Assembly: GCA_017889125.1 (NCBI GenBank)
Contig: JAGHER010000199.1
Location: 1-44,343 of the forward strand
Direction: 5' to 3'
Length of the DNA stretch: 44,343 bases
From: Lachnospiraceae bacterium
GTDB taxonomy: Bacteria > Bacillota > Clostridia > Lachnospirales > Lachnospiraceae
A model generated the notes under the pieces. That model made no database searches. It was not told the origin of the DNA and was given only the letters and a program-made list of their open reading frames with translations. The translations under genes were made by a program, and so were the position numbers. Of this stretch, positions 34,880 through 43,600 are shown one piece after another. Each line of letters begins with the position of its first letter. Position 1 is the stretch's first letter.

Positions 34880-37306
34880 TTACCCGGAAAGCCCTGCCGC
34901 CGATGTCTCCGCTGTCTGGGACGTGCCGTCTGGCTGAACCGGCTGTCCCCCCTGAGCGGCCCCCGCATTCTCGGAGGACTGTCCCGTCTGGGCTACCTCT
35001 CCCTCCGAAGATGCGGCTGCCGTCTCCTCCGGATCGGATGAAGCCGTCTGGCTTTCCTCTGCCTGACGCTCATCCTGGCCGGTGTTCACGGCATCCTGGC
35101 CAGACTGCGCGCCGCTCTGCCCGGACGTCTGGCTCACACTGCTCTCTGGCGCGCCCTCCTGGCCCTCCAGACCGGGAATCGCTCCAGGGATGCCAGAGCC
35201 CTGGCCGTCCTGTTCAATATATTCATCTGTCTCGTAAACCTTTGTCTCGCTCTCTGTCTCCTCCGGCGCCATCTCCTCATTGTCACCGGCAGATATGCCT
35301 TCTTCCTCCGGAAGCTGTGCCTGCACATCCTCAGGAAGCTCCATCTGCTCCGTGTCAGGGAACACATTCATGTAAGGCAGGATATCATTCAGTATCTTCT
35401 GCAGAACACCGCTGGCAAAGCTGCTGTGGGGCTGATCATCCACATGAGGCGTATCAATCACCACGTAAACAAATACCTGCGGATCATCCACCGGCGCAAA
35501 ACCAGCGAAGGATACCACATAGTCCCCATTTCCCCGGGGATATTTCTCTGCCGTTCCCGTCTTTCCGCCTACCTTGTAACCATCAACCTGGGCCGCGCTT
35601 CCTGTTCCTTCTGATACCGTCTTAAACAGGGCTTCCCGGATAAATTTCGCTGTAGACTCCGACACCGTCTCCCGCACCAGGTTAGGCTCAATCTTCTTTA
35701 CCACAGAACCGTTTTCGTTTAAAATCTGCTTTACCACATGAGGCTCATAGTAGGAGCCGCCATTGATCACCGAGCAGTAGGCCGCCGCCATCTGAATCAT
35801 CGTACAGTTGTAATTCTGTCCGAAGGCATTGGTTGCCAGGTCCGCAGGGCCCATATCCTCCGCATGATAAATCAGCGTGCTGGTGTCCGCCTCACCAGGC
35901 AGGTCGATTCCCGTCTTGCTGCCAAAGCCGAACAGCTTTTGGTATTTAACAAAACGCTCCTTTCCAATCATGGAAGCCATCTGCATGATGGCGTCATTGC
36001 AGGACTGCATCAGTGTCTCTGTCACCGTCAGATTGCCGTGGCCGGAACGCTTTACACACTTGATGGGCCAGCCGCCCACCATCTGGTAGCCGTCACAGAA
36101 AAAGCTTTCATTCCCGGTGAGAATCCCTTCCTCCATACCAGTAGCTACGGTAAAAATCTTCTGCGTGGAGCCTGGCTCATAGGTATCGCTGATGCAGAAA
36201 TTCCGCCACACCTTATTCCAGGCTACCTGGGTTCCCAGAGACACCACCTCTTCATCGGTGTAATACTGAGACACCTGCGCCTCCGTAATCCGCTCCTTAT
36301 CGGGATTCTTCCGGTGATAATCATCCATGGCCTCCTTGATGCCGAACTGGCGGATCTCCTCGTCCGTGTAGCGGTTCCCCAGATTTCTCGGATCGTTTAA
36401 GTCGAACCGGTTCTTATTGGCCATGGCCAGCACCTCGCCGTTGTTGGGATTCATCACAATCGCCGCGCTCATGTTGCTGCCGGTGGTATTCTCCCACTCG
36501 TCCAGGTACTTTTCCACAATTTTCTGAATATTTACATCTAAGGTAGACACCACGGTATTTCCATTTGCAGGCGGCTTAATTACCCGCTCCAGGTTGGTCT
36601 CCTCATTCAGGTAGCCGTATTCCCGGCCATTGGTGCCGATCAGCTGGTCATTGTAATACTGTTCAATACCGCCGCTTCCATCGCTGCCGTCGCTCCTGGC
36701 AAAGCCGATCACATTGCAGGCCAGAGAATTGTACGGATACACCCGCTTATACTCATCCTCAAACCAGATGCCCTTCACCCGCTCCCGGGAATCCGCCTCA
36801 GCGTAAGCCTTATTCATCTGGTCTGCCAGCTCCTCAAAGGCTGTCTTCTGGTCATAGGAAAGCCGCCGATCATAACGAATATAATAGGAATCCGGCTTCC
36901 CCTGGATCAGGCTGCGGATTTCATTGGCATCGTAGCCGAAGGCCTGAGTCAGTGCAGTGACTGTAGGCTCCAGATACCGCTCCTGTGCCGACATAATCTG
37001 GTTGGGATCGATAATCAGGTTGTACACCTTCTCGCTGGTGGCCAGGAAGGTGCCGTTCCGGTCCACAATATCCCCTCTCTGGTAGGGAATCACCCGGCTG
37101 TCATAGCGCTGCTGAGAGAGCACCGTCTGGGTATAATCGTCCTGCTTCGTCTTTACAATATTATATAAAACACCGACTAATGCAAACAAAGCCAGCGTAA
37201 TTACCAATACGGTAACCGCCAGCTTCTCCTGCATGTGTGTCAAAAACAGTCTGGAACCGCCTTTTGTCTTCTTCCCCGGTCCCTTAGTATTGTGGGATGT
37301 CCTCAT
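34880..37306 (-). CDS. ftsI: FtsI/PBP2B-type penicillin-binding protein with long acidic C-terminal tail
   Basis: This is the septal peptidoglycan transpeptidase by position and motifs. One membrane helix lies at about 28-50, then DIVDRNGTFLATS in the dimerisation domain. The active serine is in YEPGSTQKIF (S380, K383), SCN at 435-437 and GGKTGTAEKYPRG at 581-593. The domain ends near 650. The last 158 residues form a disordered-looking extracellular tail rich in E, Q, S, G and A. The gene overlaps ftsL by 23 bases. Length 808 is long for the family because of the tail. It corresponds to pbpB in the Bacillus order. Confidence 0.9.
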   Translation of the reverse strand: MRTSHNTKGPGKKTKGGSRLFLTHMQEKLAVTVLVITLALFALVGVLYNIVKTKQDDYTQTVLSQQRYDSRVIPYQRGDIVDRNGTFLATSEKVYNLIIDPNQIMSAQERYLEPTVTALTQAFGYDANEIRSLIQGKPDSYYIRYDRRLSYDQKTAFEELADQMNKAYAEADSRERVKGIWFEDEYKRVYPYNSLACNVIGFARSDGSDGSGGIEQYYNDQLIGTNGREYGYLNEETNLERVIKPPANGNTVVSTLDVNIQKIVEKYLDEWENTTGSNMSAAIVMNPNNGEVLAMANKNRFDLNDPRNLGNRYTDEEIRQFGIKEAMDDYHRKNPDKERITEAQVSQYYTDEEVVSLGTQVAWNKVWRNFCISDTYEPGSTQKIFTVATGMEEGILTGNESFFCDGYQMVGGWPIKCVKRSGHGNLTVTETLMQSCNDAIMQMASMIGKERFVKYQKLFGFGSKTGIDLPGEADTSTLIYHAEDMGPADLATNAFGQNYNCTMIQMAAAYCSVINGGSYYEPHVVKQILNENGSVVKKIEPNLVRETVSESTAKFIREALFKTVSEGTGSAAQVDGYKVGGKTGTAEKYPRGNGDYVVSFAGFAPVDDPQVFVYVVIDTPHVDDQPHSSFASGVLQKILNDILPYMNVFPDTEQMELPEDVQAQLPEEEGISAGDNEEMAPEETESETKVYETDEYIEQDGQGSGIPGAIPGLEGQEGAPESSVSQTSGQSGAQSGQDAVNTGQDERQAEESQTASSDPEETAAASSEGEVAQTGQSSENAGAAQGGQPVQPDGTSQTAETSAAGLSG

Positions 37307-37766
37307 ACTGTCTTACATACTCGCTTTCCGTCTTGTTATACAGAATGACCTGGTCTTTGTTGGCATATACCATGCCTAAATCTTTTGTCGCCACCTCATA
37401 TACATGGTCAAGATCAACATAGGTATTAATGCTGGTTTCCAGGGCGTCATTCTCCGACTTCATCACCTCAATCTCCGACTCCAGGTCCTCGATGTGGTTA
37501 ATCCTGGCCGTAATGGAAGACTGTACATGAAGGTAATTTACACACAGGTATAACGTACAGATCGCGGCAATTGTAAGCATGATAACAAAAGGCAGATCCA
37601 TCTGGAGCGCCTTTTCCTGATTTCTGCGCACCGCATGGCTGACCCGGACCTTCTCCCGGCGTCCTCCCGACGGCAGCCGCTCCGGAACCCGGTCCGGCTG
37701 CAGCTTACGGACTGTATTCCCCTGAATGTATTCCTGCGTCCTGTTTAAATTTCTCCCTTCAGCCAT
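37284..37766 (-). CDS. ftsL: FtsL/DivIC-like cell division protein
   Basis: This small bitopic protein of 160 residues has a basic cytoplasmic N-terminus of about 57 residues and one membrane helix (LPFVIMLTIAAICTLYLCV). A coiled coil (ITARINHIEDLESEIEVMKS) and a conserved-looking VATKDLGMVYANKDQVI segment follow, as in FtsL/septum formation initiator proteins. Position between rsmH and the penicillin-binding protein is the classic ftsL site. AAGGGAGG precedes the ATG. It is expected to form a complex with DivIC and FtsQ. Sequence similarity in this family is low, so the call rests on topology and synteny. Confidence 0.85.
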   Translation of the reverse strand: MAEGRNLNRTQEYIQGNTVRKLQPDRVPERLPSGGRREKVRVSHAVRRNQEKALQMDLPFVIMLTIAAICTLYLCVNYLHVQSSITARINHIEDLESEIEVMKSENDALETSINTYVDLDHVYEVATKDLGMVYANKDQVILYNKTESEYVRQYEDIPQY

Positions 37767-37811
37767 CGACCTGTTCCTCCCTTACTTCTAAAATATATTG
37801 ATTGATTATGC

Positions 37812-38759
37812 TCAGGCGGACCCTGCCGCCTTCTCAAACACCCGAAGCTTTGCACTCTTTGACCGCCTGTTTTCCTCCATCTCTGTCTCCGAGGGCAGGA
37901 TGGGCTTTCTGGTAATCACCCTCCCGCGGCTCTTCTTTCCGCATACGCATACGGGAAATTCCGGCGGACAGGTGCATGGGTGTTCATTTTCTCTGAATTT
38001 GTTTTTTACAATCCGGTCCTCCAGGGAATGGAAGGTAATAATCGAAAGCCTTCCGCCTGGCTTCAAAAGCCCGATCATCTGATCAATGGATGCCTCCAGT
38101 ACCTTAAGCTCGCCATTCAGCTCAATGCGGAGAGCCTGAAAGGTCTGCTTGGCCGGATGGCCTCCTGCAGCCCGAACCCGCATAGGGATCGCCGCCTTGA
38201 TGGCCTCGATCAGCTGCCCGGTGGTAAGAATCGGCGCCTCCTGGCGCATCCGCACGATGTGCTTTGCGATATTCTTCGCAAATTTCTCCTCACCGTAATC
38301 CCGGATAATCCGGTACAGCTCCATCTCGCTTAAATGATTCACCAGATCGGCAGCCGTCCTGGTCTGACGCTGATCCATCCGCATATCTAAAGGCGCGTCC
38401 TCCCGGTAAGTAAAGCCTCTCTCCGGCGTATCCAGCTGATAAGAGGAAACCCCAAGATCCAGGTAGATCCCATCCACTGCCGGTATTCCCAGCTCAGACA
38501 GAACCCGCGGCGTATCCACGTAATTGCTGCGCACGATGGTTACCCGGTCTCCAAATTCCCGGAGCCGTTCCCCGGCCGCCCTGATGGCGTCCGCATCCTG
38601 GTCGATGCCGATCAGCCGTCCCTTCTCTCCCAGCTTCCTGCAGAGCGTACAGGCATGGCCGCCTCCACCCAGGGTGCCGTCAACGTAAATGCCATCCGGC
38701 TTTACGTGAAGACTGTCAATGGTCTCGTGAAGCAGAACTGATGTATGTCCAAAATCCAT
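37812..38759 (-). CDS. rsmH: 16S rRNA (cytosine(1402)-N(4))-methyltransferase
   Basis: This is the RsmH (MraW) methyltransferase. [13 protein letters not shown] and the SAM-binding [15 protein letters not shown] open the protein, followed by [37 protein letters not shown] and [15 protein letters not shown]-type segments (here [15 protein letters not shown]). Length 315 is typical. Its ATG immediately follows the mraZ stop codon, so translation is coupled. It is the second gene of the dcw cluster. Confidence 0.97.
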   Translation of the reverse strand: MDFGHTSVLLHETIDSLHVKPDGIYVDGTLGGGGHACTLCRKLGEKGRLIGIDQDADAIRAAGERLREFGDRVTIVRSNYVDTPRVLSELGIPAVDGIYLDLGVSSYQLDTPERGFTYREDAPLDMRMDQRQTRTAADLVNHLSEMELYRIIRDYGEEKFAKNIAKHIVRMRQEAPILTTGQLIEAIKAAIPMRVRAAGGHPAKQTFQALRIELNGELKVLEASIDQMIGLLKPGGRLSIITFHSLEDRIVKNKFRENEHPCTCPPEFPVCVCGKKSRGRVITRKPILPSETEMEENRRSKSAKLRVFEKAAGSA

Positions 38760-39185
38760 TTAAATTCCCAATCCTTCCATATTCTCTGCAATCTCTTCCA
38801 TGTCGTCATAGGAATTGGCTTCCGTCCAGCGGTCTCTGGCCCAGATCTCAATCCGGCTTCCCACACCCACCAGCACCGCATCCTTCTCAATACCGGCAAA
38901 ATCTCTGAGTACAGCCGGAAGGAGGATCCTTCCCTGCTTGTCCACTTCACAGGCGGTGGCGCCAGCCAGAAAAAAGCGGGAGAACTTTCGCGCGTTGGCA
39001 TTGGTCAGGGGCAGGGCATGAAGCTTATCTTCCAGGGCTTTCCATTCGGAATTTTCATACACAAATAAGCAGCCATCTAATCCCTTCGTTACCACGAATT
39101 CATCCCCCAGCTGCTCTCTGAACTTCGAAGGCACGATGAGACGCCCCTTCGCATCGACTGTATGATTGTATTCACCCATGAACAT
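38760..39185 (-). CDS. mraZ: Transcriptional regulator MraZ
   Basis: This DNA-binding protein of 141 residues controls the dcw cluster. Two AbrB-like units are visible: MGEYNHTVDAKGRLIVPSKF and ACEVDKQGRILLPAVLRDFA, each with the conserved D-x-[KQ]-G-R core. It is the first gene of the cluster. A sigma-A promoter and four MraZ-type boxes lie upstream, so autoregulation is expected. Confidence 0.97.
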   Translation of the reverse strand: MFMGEYNHTVDAKGRLIVPSKFREQLGDEFVVTKGLDGCLFVYENSEWKALEDKLHALPLTNANARKFSRFFLAGATACEVDKQGRILLPAVLRDFAGIEKDAVLVGVGSRIEIWARDRWTEANSYDDMEEIAENMEGLGI

Positions 39186-39231
39186 AATTTATCACCCGGT
39201 ACCTGTTCCCATACAACCAAACCACTTGGCT

Positions 39232-39266
39232 ACCATTCTAATCCACTTTCTACCACTTTTCACCAC
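39232..39266 (-). promoter_or_regulatory. MraZ operator: four boxes at 10-bp steps
   Basis: On the minus strand GTGGT (39262-39266), GTGGT (39252-39256), GTGGA (39242-39246) and ATGGT (39232-39236) are each separated by exactly five bases. This matches the known MraZ binding pattern of short G-rich boxes with 5-nt spacers. The array covers about +4 to +38 of the predicted transcript, a repressing position. Confidence 0.85.
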
Positions 39267-39276
39267 TCGTATAATC

Positions 39277-39305
39277 ATTTTAGTACATCCGTAATGAAAT
39301 AGCAA
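39277..39305 (-). promoter_or_regulatory. Sigma-A promoter of the dcw cluster
   Basis: TTGCTA, a 17-bp spacer and TAAAAT are read on the minus strand, with the MraZ boxes starting just downstream. Confidence 0.75.
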
Positions 39306-39362
39306 GGAATTTTTCCAGGAAAATTAAAAGACTGCAAGGGAATCTTAACCAAATAAGGACAC

Positions 39363-39395
39363 AAAAAAAGAGAGACTGAATTTCTCCAGTCTCTC
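39363..39395 (-). terminator. Intrinsic terminator after the lgt and Spo0E-like genes
   Basis: The 9-bp stem GAGAGACTG/CAGTCTCTC with an 8-nt loop is followed on the minus strand by seven T. It separates this unit from the mraZ promoter. Confidence 0.88.
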
Positions 39396-39455
39396 AGCCA
39401 ATCTGTCCTCCATTTTCAGTGGATGTGCACAAAAAACATGTTAATCCGTGTTTTC

Positions 39456-39611
39456 CTAAAATCCAGCCACGATATATTGCTCAATCAGCCCGTCTAACTC
39501 CACGCTGCGCCGGTAGATCTCCTCATAATCCTTCCCTTCATCAATGCTGGCATTCAGCAGCTTCCTTGCCGACTCTATCTTTTCTATCAACTCGTTTTTC
39601 GAAACATTCAT
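39456..39611 (-). CDS. Spo0E-like aspartyl-phosphate phosphatase (51 residues)
   Basis: This small gene starts MNVSKNELIEKIESARKLL and ends YEEIYRRSVELDGLIEQYI plus five residues. The S-x-E-L-D motif (here SVELD) followed by LI is the Spo0E family signature, and the whole protein can form the two-helix hairpin of that family. Spo0E proteins remove phosphate from Spo0A~P and hold back sporulation. AAGGAG lies eight bases upstream of the ATG. It is 16 bases after lgt and is followed by a terminator, so it is probably co-transcribed with lgt. The identification is by motif only, but length, motif and sporulating host agree. Confidence 0.82.
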   Translation of the reverse strand: MNVSKNELIEKIESARKLLNASIDEGKDYEEIYRRSVELDGLIEQYIVAGF

Positions 39612-39627
39612 CCTATGCTCTCCTTCT

Positions 39628-40491
39628 TCATTTTCCCAGCCTTCTGTGTCTCCAGATCAAAACACCGGCTGCTCCTGCCGCGAGAATCATTGACAAACAC
39701 TGAGACACAGGAAGTCCTGTTCCAAAAAGAAGAAGCTGGTCTGTCCGCAGTCCTTCAATCCATGCTCTGCCTACGCCATAGCCAAGCAAATAAATACAGA
39801 ACATTTCCCCATCAAACTTCTTCCGCTTCCGATACCAAAGCATAAAGAGAAGAAGTCCGAGGTTCCAGAGAGACTCATATAGGAAGGTGGGATGCACCTG
39901 GATGTATTCCACGCCCTGTTCCACAATCTTGTGGTTCAGCAGCTCCTGCGAGATCATGGCCGGATTCACCCGCGACATTTTGATCCGCATGGCAAAAAGG
40001 TTGTCCGTATATCCGCCAAAAGCTTCCGTATTAAAAAAGTTTCCCCATCGCCCGATAATCTGTCCCAGAATCAGTCCCAGAACGCCGGTATCCGCCATAG
40101 AAAAAAAGGATACCTTCCGCACCCGGGTAAATACCAAAAGGGTAAGAACTGCGCCGATGACGCCTCCATAGATTGCCAGTCCTCCGGCCCTTAAATTAAA
40201 AATCTGAAGCAGATTATCCTTATAAGCATCCCACTCAAAGATGACGTAATAAGCTCTTGCACCGATGATGGAAAAGATGATGGCGTAAATTGCAAAATCC
40301 AGGTACAGCTCCGGATCCTGCCCCCGTCTTCTGGCATCCCGCATGGCCAGCCAGATCCCTGCCAGCATCCCGCAGCCGATGATTATTCCGTAAAATGCAA
40401 TCGAAAAGCCAAACACGTCAATGCTCTTTGGAAGATGCTCAATGGTAATCCCTAAATGCACAAAGCTTAAGTCTGCTCCAGTTGTCGTCAT
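39628..40491 (-). CDS. lgt: Prolipoprotein diacylglyceryl transferase
   Basis: This membrane enzyme transfers diacylglycerol from phosphatidylglycerol to the lipobox cysteine of lipoproteins. The Lgt signature is IIGRWGNFFNTEAFGG, and YGGVIGAVL, HPTFLYESLWNL and GVGRAWIEGLRTDQL are conserved segments with the catalytic arginine and glutamate regions. About seven membrane helices are seen. Length 287 is typical. AGGAG precedes the ATG, and a sigma-A promoter lies just upstream. Confidence 0.96.
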   Translation of the reverse strand: MTTTGADLSFVHLGITIEHLPKSIDVFGFSIAFYGIIIGCGMLAGIWLAMRDARRRGQDPELYLDFAIYAIIFSIIGARAYYVIFEWDAYKDNLLQIFNLRAGGLAIYGGVIGAVLTLLVFTRVRKVSFFSMADTGVLGLILGQIIGRWGNFFNTEAFGGYTDNLFAMRIKMSRVNPAMISQELLNHKIVEQGVEYIQVHPTFLYESLWNLGLLLFMLWYRKRKKFDGEMFCIYLLGYGVGRAWIEGLRTDQLLLFGTGLPVSQCLSMILAAGAAGVLIWRHRRLGK

Positions 40492-40524
40492 GTATAATCT
40501 CCTCTCCGCCTTTGAGCTTCTTAC

Positions 40525-40553
40525 ATTTTAACCCTAATCTCGGGAAAAAGCAA
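40525..40553 (-). promoter_or_regulatory. Sigma-A promoter of lgt
   Basis: TTGCTT, a 17-bp spacer and TAAAAT are read on the minus strand about 35 bases before the lgt start. Confidence 0.75.
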
Positions 40554-40601
40554 CGGGTTTCGATTGACAGGATACTCCGGGGTTCGACATGGAGAAAGGG
40601 C

Positions 40602-40644
40602 AAAAGGGCGGATTATCCGCTCCTTACGAACAATCCGCCCTTTT
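40602..40644 (-). terminator. Intrinsic terminator of the pectinase gene
   Basis: A perfect 13-bp inverted repeat, AAAAGGGCGGATT/AATCCGCCCTTTT, with a 17-nt loop lies 17 bases after the stop codon. The T run is short (four). Confidence 0.8.
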
Positions 40645-40661
40645 CCGGCTGTTATGCTTTG

Positions 40662-43600
40662 TTACCCAACCCAGCTTCCGTCCGGATTCAGGCTGTACCA
40701 TACGCCGTCTACCTGGATCCGTCCGGTCCGCATGGAACCAGTTGCCGGATCAAGGTAATACCATTTTTCTCCAACAAGCTGCCAGCCGGTTTTCATGCCG
40801 CCATTTACTGCGTCCATGTAATACCATACGCCGTTCACCAGCTGCCAGCCGGTCTTCATATCACCGTTTACCGCATCCATATAATACCAGGTGCCGTTTA
40901 CATTGGCCCATCCCTGGACCATCTTTCCCTCACTGTCAAACAGATACCAGGTGCGGCCGTTTAAATACGCCCATTCATTCCGGGCTGTACTGCCATCTGC
41001 TTTGATCAGGTTCCAGCCTCCGCCAGGCAGCTGCTTCCACTGGCCGTCCCGGGTAGTAGAGGGAACGCTGCCGGTAATCATGGTATGCGCACTGCCCCCC
41101 GCTGCGATAACCGATGGTACTGTCCGATCGATCTTATAATCCGAATCGCCTCTGCTGTCCTCATCCCGCTCCGGTTTCTGAGGAATTTCCGGTTCAGAAG
41201 GCTCTTCCGGGTTCACCGGAGTCTCCGGCTCTGATGGCTCTTCTGGGCCTACCGGCGTCTCCGGCTCTGACGGCTCCTCCGGGCCTACCGGCGTCTCCGG
41301 CTCTGATGGCTCTTCCGGTTCAACAGGCGTTTCCGGCTCATTGCCGTCACCAGTCCAGGTATCATCATAGTAGGTACCCTTCTCCCACTGCAGCACTGTC
41401 ATATCCAGTCTTCCGGCACCTGCGTTGGGGACGATGATCTCATCCAGGCTTTCTGCATCATAGTAAACCGGCTCATCATAAGGAAGTCCGCGCTTAAATG
41501 CATCTGCATCCAGAATCAGCACACGGTCATCTGCCGTGCTGTTGGACTTGGGCTCCAGTACCGTCTGTACGCCATCCAGATAATACACCGAATTTACCGC
41601 ATTGATGTATCCTGCAGGGCTTGAACCGTTGCCGCTGTTTAACGCATTGACAATACCGTCAATATAGCAGTTTTCCAGAAGCACCTGTCCGCCGCAGGTG
41701 GAGCTTGCGCCGTTGCTGACGATCTTTGCCGCCGCCTCAGGATTGGCAATGGCATTTCTCGCCGTATACAGGTCAGAAGCATCCAGAATACAATTGTACA
41801 CATGGGCATCGCCGTAGCGCATTCTCGGCATACGGTCCATGGAATCCTTGTAATGGTTATTGGCAAGAGTTAAACGGATATTCCTTGCATTGGTGGCGTC
41901 ATCCGACTGTCCCAGCAGGTGGGTCTTCTTCTGGCCGTATGCGTAAGAATAAATCTGCTCCTCCGTCATGCCGTAGTCATTGAGCAAGTGGGAGTAATAC
42001 GGATACTTCTCCGGATTGCTCTTTAACTCATCCATCATCACATCGAAGAATTCATCCCGGCTGCCCGGCAGGAATTCGCACCAGGAAATCGTCACATTGC
42101 TTGTGCTGGTTTCGCTGGGGTTCTTGATATCCACCACACCGTCATAGGCCTTATAGAAGGTACAATGGTCAATCCAGATATCCGTGCTCTCGCTTTCAAT
42201 GGTCATGTAATCCCAGTCATTGCGGTCATAATCGCCTGCAGTGTCCTCATCCCACTCCCAGAGCTCATCAAAGGCCAGGTTGCGGATGATGATGTTTTCG
42301 GAATTCTTAAAGTCCACATTGGCATGAAGGATTCTGGAGCCATTCTGCGAGAAAATGGTCAGATTGCTCATATTCTGAATCATCAGAATAGAGGTGCCGG
42401 TGCGGATTAATTCCGGATGGGTTAACGGCTGTGCGCCGTAAGGCTTGATCACGCTGCTGTATGAATCGAAATTCTCGATTTCATTGCATCCTAAGCCAAT
42501 GTCTGCCGTCAGCTCAATTACCGCCTTCGAGCCCTTGGTCTTTACCTCCATCAGTGCCTGAAGGAATTCCTCTGCCGTATCTACCTGATAATAAGAATCC
42601 GAAGTTTCTTTCAGAAGGCCGCCTCCGGTCACGCCTCCCGCCTTTGCATAGCCCTCCAGGGCAAAACGGCCAAGGCCGGTATCATCGCCGTCAGTTTCCA
42701 GATAGGTATCGGGATCGTAAACCTGCACATCGTACTTAGGCGCACCCGGTGTAACGATGTCGCCCACATAAATTCCATCCGTACTCAGGCTCAGCACTTC
42801 CTCCTGGGGATCCCAGCCAAGTCCCGCTTCCGAAAGCATGGCTGCCGCCTTTGCGGCGGAAATCTGCCGTCTGGATGTATTCACGGCAAATCCAGGGCCA
42901 TAGGTTCCGTACTCAAAGAAACGGGCATTCATGAACGCATTTCCGCTCATGTCGCTGTAGGGCTCTGCTGCATTAACAATCTTTCCCATGTAGGTGTCAA
43001 TAAAGGTTACCGCGCCGTCTGCGCCCCAGGGCCTTGCCAGAAGATACTTGCTTCCAGAGCAGCCCTCCTGCGAAAGAATCCGGCAGTCATTAAAGAGCAG
43101 TCCATACTCTGCATCTGCATCCGTCTTCGGTGCAGCCACATAGCCGCTGTTCTTCGTTCCGTTGTACCGGAAAATCAGGTCACAGTCCTCAAAAAGCGCT
43201 CTCGGGTCATTGCCGTAAATAAAGTCCACATTGCCCCAGATCTCGCACTTGTAGTAATACTGCATGCCCTTGTTGGCACATACCGTATCCTGGTAGCCCT
43301 TCAGGGCCAGATTCACATACATGGCATACTCGGCATCATTGCGCAGCGCGTCCGCCGACTCATTGCCGCCAGCTCCTGTATACACATAATCATTCTCAAA
43401 GGTAAGGTTTTCCGCGGAGAAGCCCTCTGCCGCTGATGTCACATATACCGCACAGCGCTTTGCCATGTCCCCGCCCTCCGGGCTCTCTTCCTTATCATAG
43501 AAATGGATAACCGTCTTATTTCTGTCCTCTCCAATCAGAGAAACGTAAGGCTTATCTACGGTCAGATGCTCCCGGTAAGAGCCTTCCTTAACCAGAATCA

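Noticed and set aside
41178-41339. Second set of 36-bp repeats
   Set aside because: They encode the EPETPVGPEEPS linker of the pectinase in frame and have no spacers.
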